NCBI GenBank assembly: GCA_041730495.1
Contig: JBGSBR010000006.1
Location: 1 to 64,000, forward strand
Source of the DNA: JBGSBR01 sp041730495
GTDB lineage: Bacteria > Patescibacteriota > Microgenomatia > UBA1406 > GWC2-37-13
Length of the DNA stretch: 64,000 nucleotides
Direction of reading: 5' to 3'
The notes beneath the pieces are model-generated. The model was not told the origin of the DNA, did no database searches, and was given only the letters and a program-made list of their open reading frames with translations. Of the stretch, positions 53,479 to 63,600 are shown in pieces. Made by a program: the position numbers and the translations under genes. Within the stretch, counting starts at the first letter, position 1. Every line of letters starts with the position of its first letter.

Positions 53479-54219
53479 TTATTTAGCTTTAAGGCGTTGT
53501 GACAGGACCAGTTTCAAAAATGTCAAAATGCGCAGCTGTCGACGCCAACGCCACGGTTCGACTGCCAAACGGTAAAGCCACTCCATACCAATCTTACGCA
53601 TCCAGTATGGAGCACGTGGTTTAGCACCTCCCAAGAAGTCAAAACCTCCACCGACTCCCATGCAAATAATTCCCTCCAGCTGCTTTTTATGCTCATAAAA
53701 CCACTTTTCTTGAGAAGGCGAACCAAAGGCAGCAAAGATGATTTGCGGCTTGTGATCAGCTACTATTGAAAATAACTGCTTTTTTTCTTGCTCAGTGGGG
53801 TGATTTATATCCTTAAACCCTTGAATTCCCATTAAGCTCGATTTTGGATACGCTTCTTTATAGCAATTAGCAAGGCTTTCTGCTAAATTATCCTTACCTC
53901 CGATAAATAGCACGCCCAGGCGTTCCGTCTTACACATTTCTAACATATCTCTCATCAAGTCGACACCTGTCACACGCTCTGAGCTCGAAATGCCTAATAT
54001 CTTGGCTGCCATGACCATTCCGACCCCATCAAATATCTGTATTGAGCCTTCTGACAGTATATCAGCGAACTGCTTATCCTTGTGGGCGATGACTATGTTC
54101 TCGGGATTGAGAGAAACGATATGAAAAAACCCCTTTGGAGACTGCATGTATAAAACAATTTTCTCTAGGATTTGTTTTTTTGTGAGTCGATTATATGTTA
54201 TATCTACTATCTGATTCAT
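53479..54219 (-). CDS. WecG/TagA/CpsF-family glycosyltransferase
   Basis: The 246-aa protein is of the GT26 family, which adds N-acetylmannosamine-type sugars to a lipid-linked acceptor during wall or surface polymer synthesis. FDGVGMVMAAKILG, ERVTGVDLM and VLFIGGKD form the N-terminal core. PQIIFAAFGSPSQEKWFY and GVGGGFDFLGGAKPRAPYWM are the diagnostic motifs. The C-terminal basic helix (RWRRQLRILTFLKLVL) is a known membrane-association region of the family. The 252 bp upstream (54220-54471) are AT-rich and show no gene. Confidence 0.92.
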   Translation of the reverse strand: MNQIVDITYNRLTKKQILEKIVLYMQSPKGFFHIVSLNPENIVIAHKDKQFADILSEGSIQIFDGVGMVMAAKILGISSSERVTGVDLMRDMLEMCKTERLGVLFIGGKDNLAESLANCYKEAYPKSSLMGIQGFKDINHPTEQEKKQLFSIVADHKPQIIFAAFGSPSQEKWFYEHKKQLEGIICMGVGGGFDFLGGAKPRAPYWMRKIGMEWLYRLAVEPWRWRRQLRILTFLKLVLSQRLKAK

Positions 54220-54471
54220 GATCTTTTCAGTCTAAATTCTATAAGTCTTAATAACTACTATGAAATTCAACTCCAACTGCAGCTATTGTTCAATTTTATA
54301 CCTTTATTTTATTGCTTTTACAACAGCCATTTATTAATTTAACAGCAAGTTTTCAATTTGTTGATATAACTGTTTACTATATTTACTCTTTACTATTTAT
54401 TTTGTATGTAATTAGTATGTGTTTCTTTTTCTGTCTAAATTGTCATAATTTACTATAAGCAATTTACCGTT

Positions 54472-55485
54472 TTATCGTATCGCTTTCTTATAACTATCCA
54501 AGTTCTCAATTGCCATGCCGATACCTCGGATCACACAAAACAATGGTTCTTCGACTACGTAAGCAGGCACGCCCGTATAATATGTGATGTACTTATCAAG
54601 GCTAATCAACATAGATGTCCCTCCCGAGAGCACCATACCTTTGTCTACAATATCTGCTGCAAGCTCAGGTGGACTAAGCGAAAGAACCTCTTTTACTCCT
54701 TCAACAATCTGTTTAAGCGGTTTTTGTAATGCCTCATTGATGCTTTCATCCTCTATCTCAAGTATTTTAGGTAATCCAGTTTGTGTATCTCGTCCTTTGA
54801 CCTCCATTGTTACTTTTTGTCGTACTTCACCTGGCTCAATATGAGCTAAACCGATCTTCATTTTGATATCCTCTGCCGTACGCTCACCAATATGTAAGTT
54901 GTGTTTTTTACGCATGTGGAGCAAGATTGCTTCATCAAACTTGGTACCAGCTACGCGTACTGTCTTGAAAACTACTAGCTGACCTAAGGATAAAATACCG
55001 ATTTCAGCGGTGCCTCCTCCGATATTGACTATCATATGTCCTGATGGCTGAGCAATCGGTATACGTGCACCTATTGCAGCCGCTAGCGGCTCTTCTATGA
55101 GGTAGACGTCTGATGCCCCTGCTTGCTTACAGGCAGCGACTACAGCTCTTTTTTCGACCTGAGAAGATCCACCAGGGATAGAGATCATCACTTCTGGCCA
55201 TAACAACTTACCTTTGAGTGCTTTGCGCAGAAAATACGTAATCATCGCCGAGGTAGTAGTGTAATCTGCAATGACCCCTTCCTTCATCGGTCGAGCTGCA
55301 ATAATACTATTTGGGGTACGACCGATCATCTCACGCGCATCATCGCCCACTGCAAGTACTTTTTGTTTATCTTCCTGTGAATAGGCAACCACTGTTGGCT
55401 CATTTAAGACAATACCTTCACCTGCTACGTAGACGAGCGTGTTTGCTGTACCGAGATCGATTCCTACTTTTTTACGAAACCACAT
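54472..55485 (-). CDS. mreB: Rod shape-determining protein MreB
   Basis: The 337-aa protein is full length for MreB, the actin-like filament that guides wall growth. VGIDLGTANTLVYV is the phosphate-1 motif, VMISIPGGSSQVEKRAV and LIEEPLAAAIGARIPI follow, and IVNIGGGTAEIGILSL is the phosphate-2 motif. The adenosine motif is GMVLSGGTSMLI. An N-terminal MWFRKK gives the amphipathic start typical of the family. TATAGT and TATACA boxes near 55510-55520 give a short leader of about 25 nt. No mreC or mreD follows. Confidence 0.95.
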   Translation of the reverse strand: MWFRKKVGIDLGTANTLVYVAGEGIVLNEPTVVAYSQEDKQKVLAVGDDAREMIGRTPNSIIAARPMKEGVIADYTTTSAMITYFLRKALKGKLLWPEVMISIPGGSSQVEKRAVVAACKQAGASDVYLIEEPLAAAIGARIPIAQPSGHMIVNIGGGTAEIGILSLGQLVVFKTVRVAGTKFDEAILLHMRKKHNLHIGERTAEDIKMKIGLAHIEPGEVRQKVTMEVKGRDTQTGLPKILEIEDESINEALQKPLKQIVEGVKEVLSLSPPELAADIVDKGMVLSGGTSMLISLDKYITYYTGVPAYVVEEPLFCVIRGIGMAIENLDSYKKAIR

Positions 55486-55633
55486 GGGTTAAACTTAAGT
55501 TTTAATGACTATAATGTATAGTTATTGCGTTGTGTTGAATGTAGATATTGTATAATATGTACATAGGTTTTACATTACTTCGACTTGTTTAGTGGATCAA
55601 AATATCTATTAAGTAAGTCAATTTATATCAGGT

Positions 55634-56950
55634 ATGGCAACTGTAGCATCAATAACAAGAAGTATCATCCCAAGACTACTCTTTTTTACGGTTTTTTGTT
55701 TGATCCTCGGCGGAGTGATTGCTTATGCTCGTGGTTATCGAGTTAATTTCACTGAACGCACTGTTACCTCAACAGGTATTATCTCAGTCAACTCTACTCC
55801 ACGACCCGCCACAGTGTACCTCAATGGTGAACTGCAAGGCGCAACCGATGTGAACCTCACTTTGCCATTTGGCGATTATACAATTGAGGTCAAAAAAGAT
55901 GGTTACACTGATTGGAAAAAGAAAGTTAACTTAAAAGGTGAGCTTGTAATGAGTTTAGATGCTAAGTTATTTTCTAAAAACCCTTCACTCACTCCACTGA
56001 CCACACTTGGTGTCATCAAAGCAGTCAAAGTTGGCAGTACTGATAGAGCAATCTTAGTGAGTCAAACAGGTGATGTTGAAAAAGATGGATTATATCTCTT
56101 TGAAGCAAGCGCTCGTCCAATTCCCTTATTTCCACCAGTAAAACCACTTCTTTTCAAAAGCCTTCTTCCCGCAACAATCGACCTCAAAACCACTAGACTT
56201 GTGTTTAATCCAAACTACCGTCAAGCTTTAATTGAGTTTGATTTAAATGAAACCGAGACTGTAACGTACCTCATCCCACTTGATACTGAAACTAAAGAGT
56301 TGTTTGATGTTACAGCTTCTCGTGAAAACATCATTGCAGCTTGGGATCTAGAAAAGCAAAAAGAAGTAGCTCGTATCATCGAGACATTTCCTAAAAAGAT
56401 CCGTCCCATGGCAACTAACTCATTTCAGATAATCAGTCTTTCACCTGACGAAAAAAAGGTAATGTACATCGCAACTGCTGAAGCTACCTTACCACTGGTG
56501 ATCGACCCTCCACTGATCGCAGCGAACCAGAGCCTCGAAGAAAGAAATATCAAAGCGAACAATATTTATATCTATGATAAAAAAGAAGATAAAAACTTCC
56601 GTGTAGACTTTGACCTTACTGACATCCAACCATCTCTTACCAACCCTACGACTATCACACCCTCACCTGCAGTTGATACACCTGTCGATACTGATCTGAG
56701 CTTAACTGAGCTTGCGACTTATGTTCACAACCATGTGCAATGGTATCCAACCTCTGATTACCTGGCATTAAAAGAAGACAATCAAATTATCCTCATGCAG
56801 TATGATGGCGATAATAAACAAAGCGTGTATGCAGGACCTTTTGAAAATGACTTCTTCACGGTCTCACCAGATTGGAATCTCCTAGTGCTGATAAACTTGA
56901 ATCCTCAAGCGAATGAATACGGAGATCTATACTCAATTGGCCTCAGATAA
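55634..56950 (+). CDS. Membrane-anchored PEGA-domain protein
   Basis: The 438-aa protein has one N-terminal membrane segment (~13-31, LLFFTVFCLILGGVIAYA). A PEGA domain follows (~45-115: GIISVNSTPRPATVYLNGE, then PFGDYTIEVKKDGYTDW). The rest is beta-rich with repeated ISLSPDEKKVMYI- and FTVSPDWNLLVLI-type strands, suggesting a small propeller outside the cell. PEGA domains occur in S-layer and surface proteins. It is divergent from mreB. TATAAT (55551-55556) would give a leader of about 70 nt. Confidence 0.82.
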   Translation: MATVASITRSIIPRLLFFTVFCLILGGVIAYARGYRVNFTERTVTSTGIISVNSTPRPATVYLNGELQGATDVNLTLPFGDYTIEVKKDGYTDWKKKVNLKGELVMSLDAKLFSKNPSLTPLTTLGVIKAVKVGSTDRAILVSQTGDVEKDGLYLFEASARPIPLFPPVKPLLFKSLLPATIDLKTTRLVFNPNYRQALIEFDLNETETVTYLIPLDTETKELFDVTASRENIIAAWDLEKQKEVARIIETFPKKIRPMATNSFQIISLSPDEKKVMYIATAEATLPLVIDPPLIAANQSLEERNIKANNIYIYDKKEDKNFRVDFDLTDIQPSLTNPTTITPSPAVDTPVDTDLSLTELATYVHNHVQWYPTSDYLALKEDNQIILMQYDGDNKQSVYAGPFENDFFTVSPDWNLLVLINLNPQANEYGDLYSIGLR

Positions 56951-56963
56951 AAACTTCTTTACC

Positions 56964-57686
56964 TTAGTTTGTGATCGGCTCGGCAAAGATAAGCATACGT
57001 TGTAATGTCGTACCAGGAGGCCAGCATGTCTGCATTGTAAGGACTTCAGTCGGAGTTTTACGGGTCAGATACTCTACTTCATCAGGATTGACTACTTGTT
57101 TACCAGTAACCTTGTATCGATGCCGTTGTCCTTTATAGAAGACATTCACTTCATCACCTTCTTCAAGTTTATACAGTAAGTAGAAAACCGCATTATACGT
57201 ACCGACGTTCCAGATATAATCAGTAGAGTGCGCAAACAGGAAAATATGACCACCTTCACCTGGGAAGGCAGTTCCTTCTGCATGAGCAACTCCCTTTCGC
57301 AGAGCCTCAAGATATATATTTTCATCAGCCACATTTACATTCGGTAATACCTGTGCATTCGCTGCTATCTTGGGTATGACGATACTAAAATCAGGATCAA
57401 TCGGCACCAAGACTTCAACAGGGTCAACATTAAAAGCTTGCGCAAAAGCACCTTTTTCAACTGCCTTCGTATCCTCTTCGACCTTTAAGGCTTCTTGAGG
57501 AGCTGCGACCACATATTCTTTACGGAATTGTTGCTCTACGAAGTACCTTACTTCTTCTTTTAATGGCTGATAAAAGGTTTTAGCGATGACGAATAATGAG
57601 CTAATAATTAAAAAATTACCAATGAAACGCAAGAAAAATACCCGTATATATTCCCCTGAAGGTATGTGTCGATGAAATTGTTTCAT
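56964..57686 (-). CDS. Sortase-family transpeptidase
   Basis: The 240-aa protein has an N-terminal membrane anchor (~21-36, FIGNFLIISSLFVIAK) and a sortase barrel. The catalytic residues are H153 in FLFAHSTDY, C221 in LTMQTCWPPGT and R230 in LQRMLIF. The family links surface proteins to wall or other acceptors via a sorting signal. The class is not certain, and the TCWPPGT motif resembles classes D/E or C. It may act on the giant surface protein or other exported proteins in the window. An extended -10 (TGCTATCAT) ends 7 nt before the ATG. Confidence 0.9.
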   Translation of the reverse strand: MKQFHRHIPSGEYIRVFFLRFIGNFLIISSLFVIAKTFYQPLKEEVRYFVEQQFRKEYVVAAPQEALKVEEDTKAVEKGAFAQAFNVDPVEVLVPIDPDFSIVIPKIAANAQVLPNVNVADENIYLEALRKGVAHAEGTAFPGEGGHIFLFAHSTDYIWNVGTYNAVFYLLYKLEEGDEVNVFYKGQRHRYKVTGKQVVNPDEVEYLTRKTPTEVLTMQTCWPPGTTLQRMLIFAEPITN

Positions 57687-57718
57687 ATTATGAATGATAG
57701 CAGTTTCGCTTATGTCTG

Positions 57719-57790
57719 TGTTCCCGAGAGGAATCGAACCTCTATCTATCCCTTAGGACGGGACTGTTCTATCCGTTAAACTACGGGAAC
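57719..57790 (-). tRNA. tRNA-Arg (anticodon CCT)
   Basis: Acceptor GTTCCCG/CGGGAAC, D-stem GTTT/GAAC, anticodon stem GTCCC/GGGAT with loop GTCCTAA (anticodon CCT), a T-arm with TTCGATT, and discriminator A give a full cloverleaf. Position 32 is G instead of the usual pyrimidine. CCA is not encoded. Confidence 0.92.
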
Positions 57791-57821
57791 TGCTGACTAT
57801 ATTGTATCATGCAGCAACAAA

Positions 57822-57856
57822 AAGCCCTCCGATTCGCAGTATGCGAAGGAGGGCTT
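57822..57856 (-). terminator. Rho-independent terminator of ndk
   Basis: On the plus strand AAGCCCTCC (57822-57830) pairs with GGAGGGCTT (57848-57856), with an inner TTCGCA-GTA-TGCGAA stem. On the minus strand it is followed by a run of T, placing the stop just after ndk. Confidence 0.9.
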
Positions 57857-57868
57857 AAGTTAGCTAGT

Positions 57869-58447
57869 TTATTTCATGATAGCTTCATCATTGCGAGTGT
57901 ACTTCATAGTACCTTCTTTACCAAACCATAAATCAACCTCAAACAATGCTTCTTCTTTGTTTCCAGAAGCATGTAATAAGTTTTTGATTGGTCGACGACC
58001 TGTATTCGCCAAATATGACGAATCAAATGAGTAATCACCACGAATAGTACCTGGTGCTGAACTCAAAGGAAGTGTATGTCCAACCATCTTACGTACGAGT
58101 TCTACTGCATGAGGTCCTTCAAGGACTGCTGCAATAACTGAACCAGTTGTAATCATTTCAACCAGCCATTCACGGATCTTGAGACCAATCTCGTGTGCAT
58201 CACTTGAGCCGAACTCTTTATCAGCGTCAATACCAAGTTGTTGATAATTTTCAAGCGTTTTACCGCCCATACCATTGATAAACTCTTCCCGACTAGCAGG
58301 ATAGTGTTTATCAGCAAGCTCTCGAGAGACTGTAAGCATTTTCATGCCTACGATCTTGAGTCCTACACGTTCAAATCGTTGAAGTATTTCACCGACAAGT
58401 CCGCGTTCGACTGCATCAGGTTTGAAGATGATGAGTGTTTGTTCCAT
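57869..58447 (-). CDS. ndk: Nucleoside diphosphate kinase (long form)
   Basis: The enzyme balances NTP pools by a phospho-histidine intermediate. The start TLIIFKPDAVERGLVGEI is canonical, and NLLHASGNKEEA holds the active-site His (H159) in the place of the usual NVIHGSDS. With 192 aa it is about 45 residues longer than the common 140-150-aa form. The extra sequence lies between ~60 and 100 (GMGGKTLENYQQLGIDADKE and on), in the helical loop region before the active site. The gene has its own terminator at 57822-57856. Confidence 0.9.
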   Translation of the reverse strand: MEQTLIIFKPDAVERGLVGEILQRFERVGLKIVGMKMLTVSRELADKHYPASREEFINGMGGKTLENYQQLGIDADKEFGSSDAHEIGLKIREWLVEMITTGSVIAAVLEGPHAVELVRKMVGHTLPLSSAPGTIRGDYSFDSSYLANTGRRPIKNLLHASGNKEEALFEVDLWFGKEGTMKYTRNDEAIMK

Positions 58448-58515
58448 ATCTGTGTAACAAATTAATAATAATACATATTAATTATACATGAGGCTGTCTG
58501 ACAGTGTGAAGAATT

Positions 58516-59289
58516 TTAGTAGTTATAGATGAGCTTAAGGAGCATTGAGACAGACCCTTCAAAGAAAACCATGACGAAAAACCCGACTACGAGAAAGGGC
58601 CCAAAGGCAATCTTAGTCTTACGATCCCCCTTCTTTAGCAGTAAGATAGCAGCTCCGATAATTCCTCCACTCAGGAAGCCAATGTACAGTGCTAACAAGC
58701 CATTCCATAGCCCTAGATAGAATCCGATCCCAAAAGCAAGCTTGACATCACCAAATCCCATTCCCCTGCCTTTGGTGATAAGAAAAAGTGCAAGCAACGG
58801 AAGAAAAGCAATCATCCCTGCGAGAAGCTGTTGCAGCAAAATATCAAACGCAAATCCCACAATAAATAATCGTACTACTGCAACAACGATAAGTGCTATT
58901 TGCATCTCATCAGGGATAATCTGATAGCGGAGATCAGCAAGTAAGATCACGATCAAAATCGAGACTACAACAATATGTAATATGTGAAAGCTAACTAACC
59001 CATACTGAAGATTACTGAGATACCACACGAGCACATACATTCCAGACGTGAATAATTCAGCAAGTGGATATTGCGATGTAAACGGGGCTTTGCAGTAACG
59101 ACACTTTCCTTTTAAATACAGATAAGAGACTACAGGAATGAGATCTTTCCACTCTAAAACATGTTTACAAGACTCACAATATGAGCGCCCCATGATTGAT
59201 TCTTCACGGGATAAGCGATCGGCTAAGACATTGAGAAATGATCCGAAGAAAAGACCGGTAACTGCAAGCATCACATACTCTATAATCAT
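58516..59289 (-). CDS. pilD: Prepilin peptidase/N-methyltransferase
   Basis: The 257-aa protein is a membrane aspartic protease that trims type IV prepilins. FFGSFLNVLADRL begins the family. Zinc-type cysteines follow (C38, C41, C63, C66), then about seven membrane segments. The catalytic aspartates are in LLADLRYQIIPDE and GMGFGDVKLAFG. The presence of the cysteine domain suggests the bifunctional form that also methylates the new N-terminus. No pilin gene lies in the window. TATAAT (59301-59296) is 6 nt from the ATG. Confidence 0.95.
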   Translation of the reverse strand: MIIEYVMLAVTGLFFGSFLNVLADRLSREESIMGRSYCESCKHVLEWKDLIPVVSYLYLKGKCRYCKAPFTSQYPLAELFTSGMYVLVWYLSNLQYGLVSFHILHIVVVSILIVILLADLRYQIIPDEMQIALIVVAVVRLFIVGFAFDILLQQLLAGMIAFLPLLALFLITKGRGMGFGDVKLAFGIGFYLGLWNGLLALYIGFLSGGIIGAAILLLKKGDRKTKIAFGPFLVVGFFVMVFFEGSVSMLLKLIYNY

Positions 59290-59321
59290 GAGTTCATTAT
59301 AGCGGAGTTAATCTATCAATA

Positions 59322-60602
59322 TTATGAAATTGTCTCAAGTTCAAGTTCTTTTTCACTAAAAGGAGAAAGTACCGCAATTGTCGGTTGCTGCATAAATACT
59401 GCTTCAGCAACATGAATGAGTTGATCTTTCGTTACGGCATCGATCAACTGTACCATCTCTTGAGGAATACGCTTACTTCCTTGTAATAAGAACTGCACTC
59501 CAAAAAATGATGCTGTATTGTGGGAATCTTCAAGAGACAAAACCATTCGTCCTTTTAACACTTCTTTTGCGCGAGTGATCTCCTCATCTGTAATATTTTT
59601 GACTAAACTACGATGTTCTTGGACTACTAGTTTTATTGCTTCTGTAATTTTGTCTTTTTGCGTGCTGACTCCAGCTTGAGTAACAATGTAACCTGTGTCT
59701 TCATACATCTCTCGTCCGGTAGAAACATAATAACAAAGTCCACGTCTTTCACGCAGCTCATGAAATAAGCGTGAAGCCATACCGCCTCCCAGAATCGTCG
59801 CTAAGATACCGAGCGCATAACGACGTTCATCTGAAAAAGAAAAAGCGGGAAAGCCGACACAAAAATGTGCTTGCTCTGTTTTCTTTTTCTTTGCACGCAC
59901 TCTGACGCGATCCGGCTTCCCTACAAAAAGTTTAGGTACCACTTTTTCACCAGGTGCCCATTGATCGAAATATTTTTCAAGCAGCTTGATATACCCTTCG
60001 GCTGGTTTTTGATCAAACCCAAGTCCACCAGCAATGACCACTACAGCGTTACTTGGGTGATAATAGGTATTACGATAATCGATAAAAGTTTGCTGAGTAG
60101 CAGCTGTTACACTTTCTTTGGTACCTGCGATCTCATACTCAAGCGGATGCCCGGCGAACATCAGATCATCGAAGATATCCCCTACCTTGGATGACGGCAT
60201 ATCTTCATACATATTTATCTCTTCGATGATTACACCTTTTTCACGCTCAATCTCTTCAGGATCAAGCTTGGGATGCAACAACATGTCAGATAGTACATGC
60301 ACTACTTTCTCAAGATGTGTAGCAGGAGCTTTCACCCAATAACCTGTATGATCTTTGGAGGTAAATGCATTGAAAACACCACCCAAACCTTCGATTGTAG
60401 CTGCTATCTCATGTGCATCGGTATAATCCTTAGATCCTTTAAATGCCATATGCTCAAAAAAATGAGCAATACCGTTGTTTTTACGATTTTCATACCGAGA
60501 ACCTGCTCCTACTAAGATGAGCGAGGTAATACTCGGAAAAGAACCAGTATCAATAAAAATAGTAGATAATCCGTTTTTGAGAGTATGATAGTGCAGTTTC
60601 AT
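59322..60602 (-). CDS. M16-family zinc peptidase
   Basis: The 426-aa protein has the inverted zinc motif HFFEH (H47, E50, H51) in a typical GIAHFFEHMAFKG setting, with the downstream glutamate in GVIIEEINMYEDMPSSKV. The C-terminal half has FPAFSFSDERRYALGILATILGGGMASRLFHELRE split over the usual R/Y-loop region. Its size matches the one-chain processing-peptidase group (such as PqqL/YmxG-like). The protein has no signal peptide, so it probably works in the cytoplasm. TATAAT (60616-60611) is 8 nt from the ATG. Confidence 0.9.
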   Translation of the reverse strand: MKLHYHTLKNGLSTIFIDTGSFPSITSLILVGAGSRYENRKNNGIAHFFEHMAFKGSKDYTDAHEIAATIEGLGGVFNAFTSKDHTGYWVKAPATHLEKVVHVLSDMLLHPKLDPEEIEREKGVIIEEINMYEDMPSSKVGDIFDDLMFAGHPLEYEIAGTKESVTAATQQTFIDYRNTYYHPSNAVVVIAGGLGFDQKPAEGYIKLLEKYFDQWAPGEKVVPKLFVGKPDRVRVRAKKKKTEQAHFCVGFPAFSFSDERRYALGILATILGGGMASRLFHELRERRGLCYYVSTGREMYEDTGYIVTQAGVSTQKDKITEAIKLVVQEHRSLVKNITDEEITRAKEVLKGRMVLSLEDSHNTASFFGVQFLLQGSKRIPQEMVQLIDAVTKDQLIHVAEAVFMQQPTIAVLSPFSEKELELETIS

Positions 60603-60628
60603 GGATGCTTATTATAACTTAAGAATTA

Positions 60629-60656
60629 GTTAAATTGTTTACCTCAACAATTTAAC
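60629..60656 (-). terminator. Perfect AT-rich hairpin between surface protein and M16 peptidase genes
   Basis: GTTAAATTGTT (60629-60639) and AACAATTTAAC (60646-60656) form an 11-bp perfect stem with a 6-nt loop. It lies just after the stop of the giant surface gene and overlaps the upstream region of the M16 gene promoter. No strong T run follows, so it may be a terminator, a regulator site, or both. Confidence 0.6.
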
Positions 60657-60666
60657 AATAGTATTT

Positions 60667-63600
60667 TTAAAAGATTGCTGCCCAGAACAGATCTTGTGCT
60701 TGTGTTGAGCTATCTTTGACATTGATCGTAAATCCATCTTCATCTAGCTCGCTGATCCAGACATAGGTTTCAAAATCTGGACTAGCAATGACTGTAGCTG
60801 GTGCTTCAGTCCAGTTACGATCGACACGCACTGATTTGGCATTACGTGGGAGCTTGATTGTACCTCGGAACTCATCATTACCCTTGAGTACACCTTCAGC
60901 GATGATCATATTGCCCTGAGTATCGATACGTACTTTGCCAGCCATAATATCGACTTCACCCAAACCTAAGTGCTGTAGCTTCAAGCTTCCATTTAAGGTT
61001 GAAATTGTAGCCGATGGTGTAGCCGTACTGTCATCAAATCCATTGATGGTCAGCAATCCGTTACTGATTGCACCCGTGAGAGAGATATCATTGAATCTCG
61101 CATCACCAAGCACAGTGAGATCCTCATCAAAGATTGTATCTTCACTGAATCTGATTGGTTTGTCTACTAATAACTCACTCAAAGAACCGGATTCACTAGC
61201 AATGCCACCCGACTGTACTCCGAGAACTGCGCCAACATCTTGTCCGTATAACATCTGCTCGAGGAAGCTGACTCTATCTGAAAGTTGTGCGATAAGACCT
61301 GAGCTTGAAGCTTGCATCTCTCCAGAACCTGAAGCATTTTGCATTGCAGATAACTGTTGAGTATTTGCAGCCAGTTGTGCCGCTTGACTTGCTGTTAAGT
61401 TTTCTTGTTCATTTAGTTGACTTAAGAGCGATTGAAGCTGTATCTGATTTCCATCTTGTGCAGCAATGAGCTCTTCTAATTTTGCACGGACGTCAATATC
61501 ACCTAGGAATAATTCTTTCACATCAATTTTTCCAGACGTAAGTGAAGCTATAACAGCTTCGGCGAATCCGCCTTTTTGCTCGATCGTACTGCCATCTGTA
61601 TATTTCGCCACATATTTATCATTCTCTACCACCACATCGAGATTGCCATCAGCATTGAGTTTGATATCTGGTGAGTAATAACCGAGCTCAACAAATGTCA
61701 TGACTTTACCCTCTTCAAATATAGTAGAACTACTACCATTATAATCTTCAAGTGCTTTACCAATAGCGATACCTGACTTCGTTGCCTTCATTGCCTCTCC
61801 TGGGATAGAAGATGTGGTAAGATAATCCCCTGCTTTAATCGGACCATTCTCAAGATTTACTTTCACTGGTACACGACCTGCAAGAGCAAGGAGAACTGAT
61901 TTTGTTCCTACAGGAGGCGAACCATCACTTAGTACGATACCAGGTTGAGTTGGCACTATACCAAGAACCTTTTCATCATATGCTCCTGTGCTTTTTTTCA
62001 CTCCATTTTTAAGTGTCGGATCAACTGATACTACATCTCCAGGTTTGATAGATTTATCTCGCGTATTATATGATTCGGCTAAATCGGCACCGCTGCTCTT
62101 AAATGCTATAAGGAAACTACCTTCATGTACACGACTTGGGGTTGCATTTGCTGTTGCCTGAGCCCACCACAATTCAACATTACCTGATGTTGCACCAGTA
62201 GTAACCATACCATAAACTATGGCTGGATCTGTAGTTAACACTCCAGTACCTAAGTTCATCGCAGTAGCCGCTGTAACAGCACAACCATTCTGAGCATTAG
62301 CAACGTTGTTTTCTAATTCACCCGCTACAAACTTACAGTTTGCACCTGATGGCGCACTGACACCGACAGCGATACCGCCAAGATTAGGCGAAGAAACGCG
62401 AAGATTGTATTGAACAACCCACGTTTCGTTAGCACCTACAGAAAATGTAAGATGGTCATCTGCTTGCGGTATTGTACTACTCGTTACCGCTTCAACAGTT
62501 GGTTTGACAATCGTTGCTGATGCTCGGTCGGTACCACATGAGAAATCTCCACTCGTAGAATCCCAAAGTAACTTACTATTTGTAGTATCACAATCTGTAA
62601 GCCCAGCTCCACTAAATGATCCAGCAGCTGTAATATCTTGACCGTTAATATTTAGATCATCTTCAAAGTAGACTTGTCCGCCACCACTACTTGCACCAAG
62701 CCATAGATTACTACCTCCACAGATCATATCAGAGAAATCATTACATCCCGTAATACCTGGTGCTGAACCACCGATAGCAACATTATTAATCTTTGTATAA
62801 CCAGAGATGATAGAGTTTCCTACAACTTGAAAGGCCTGAGTTGGCGCTGAAGTACCAATACCAAGATTCCCTGCAAAATAATTGTAATCATTACTACCTT
62901 CTTGATAAATACCAAAGTCATTGGCAGCTGCAAAAGCTGGATCTCTCACGTTTGTAATATATAATCCAAATGACTTCGTCACAGTGCCATCACTACTATC
63001 AGCATCTATGTAATGACCGTAAAGATTTGAGATTATTGAACCAGTACCTAAACCTGATAGCTGACTTTTAATACCATACAAGTTAGTGATATTGGTATTA
63101 TCTGCGAAATTATCAAATGACCAGATACTTGTAGCTTCAGCAATTGTAGCTACTCCTGATGAATGGCTTGAGCCTACTGAGGTAAAGAGTCCACGAATAT
63201 TTGAGCTCACTGTAACACCTGCACCAACATTTGCACTTGCTGCGACACCTTCGACTGCTCCTGAGTTCACAAGGGTATTCGCTGCATAATGTGCACCGAC
63301 GACGAAATTACTTCCGGCCGTATTATTCGTGACTGAACCGAGAGTACCATAGTATCCGCCTGATGCTGCTAAGCTATTGAGCTGCTCATTATATGCAAGT
63401 CCACAAGACCACAGTCCACACTGTGGATCTGAGCCATTATTGCTACCGATGATGACCTGAGTTGTGTTATTTGCGTAGGTGATATTTGACCCAAGCTTGA
63501 CTCTGCCTGCAACATCGAGCTGAGCTCCTGGCGTCGTGGTACCAATCCCGACCGCGTTGGCACTGCCATCAACAAATAATGTGTTAGCATCAAAGTTCAC

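Noticed and set aside
54220..54471. Small gene or RNA in the AT-rich gap between the glycosyltransferase and mreB
   Set aside because: No open frame with a start signal and no stable hairpin was found; only weak AT-rich repeats.
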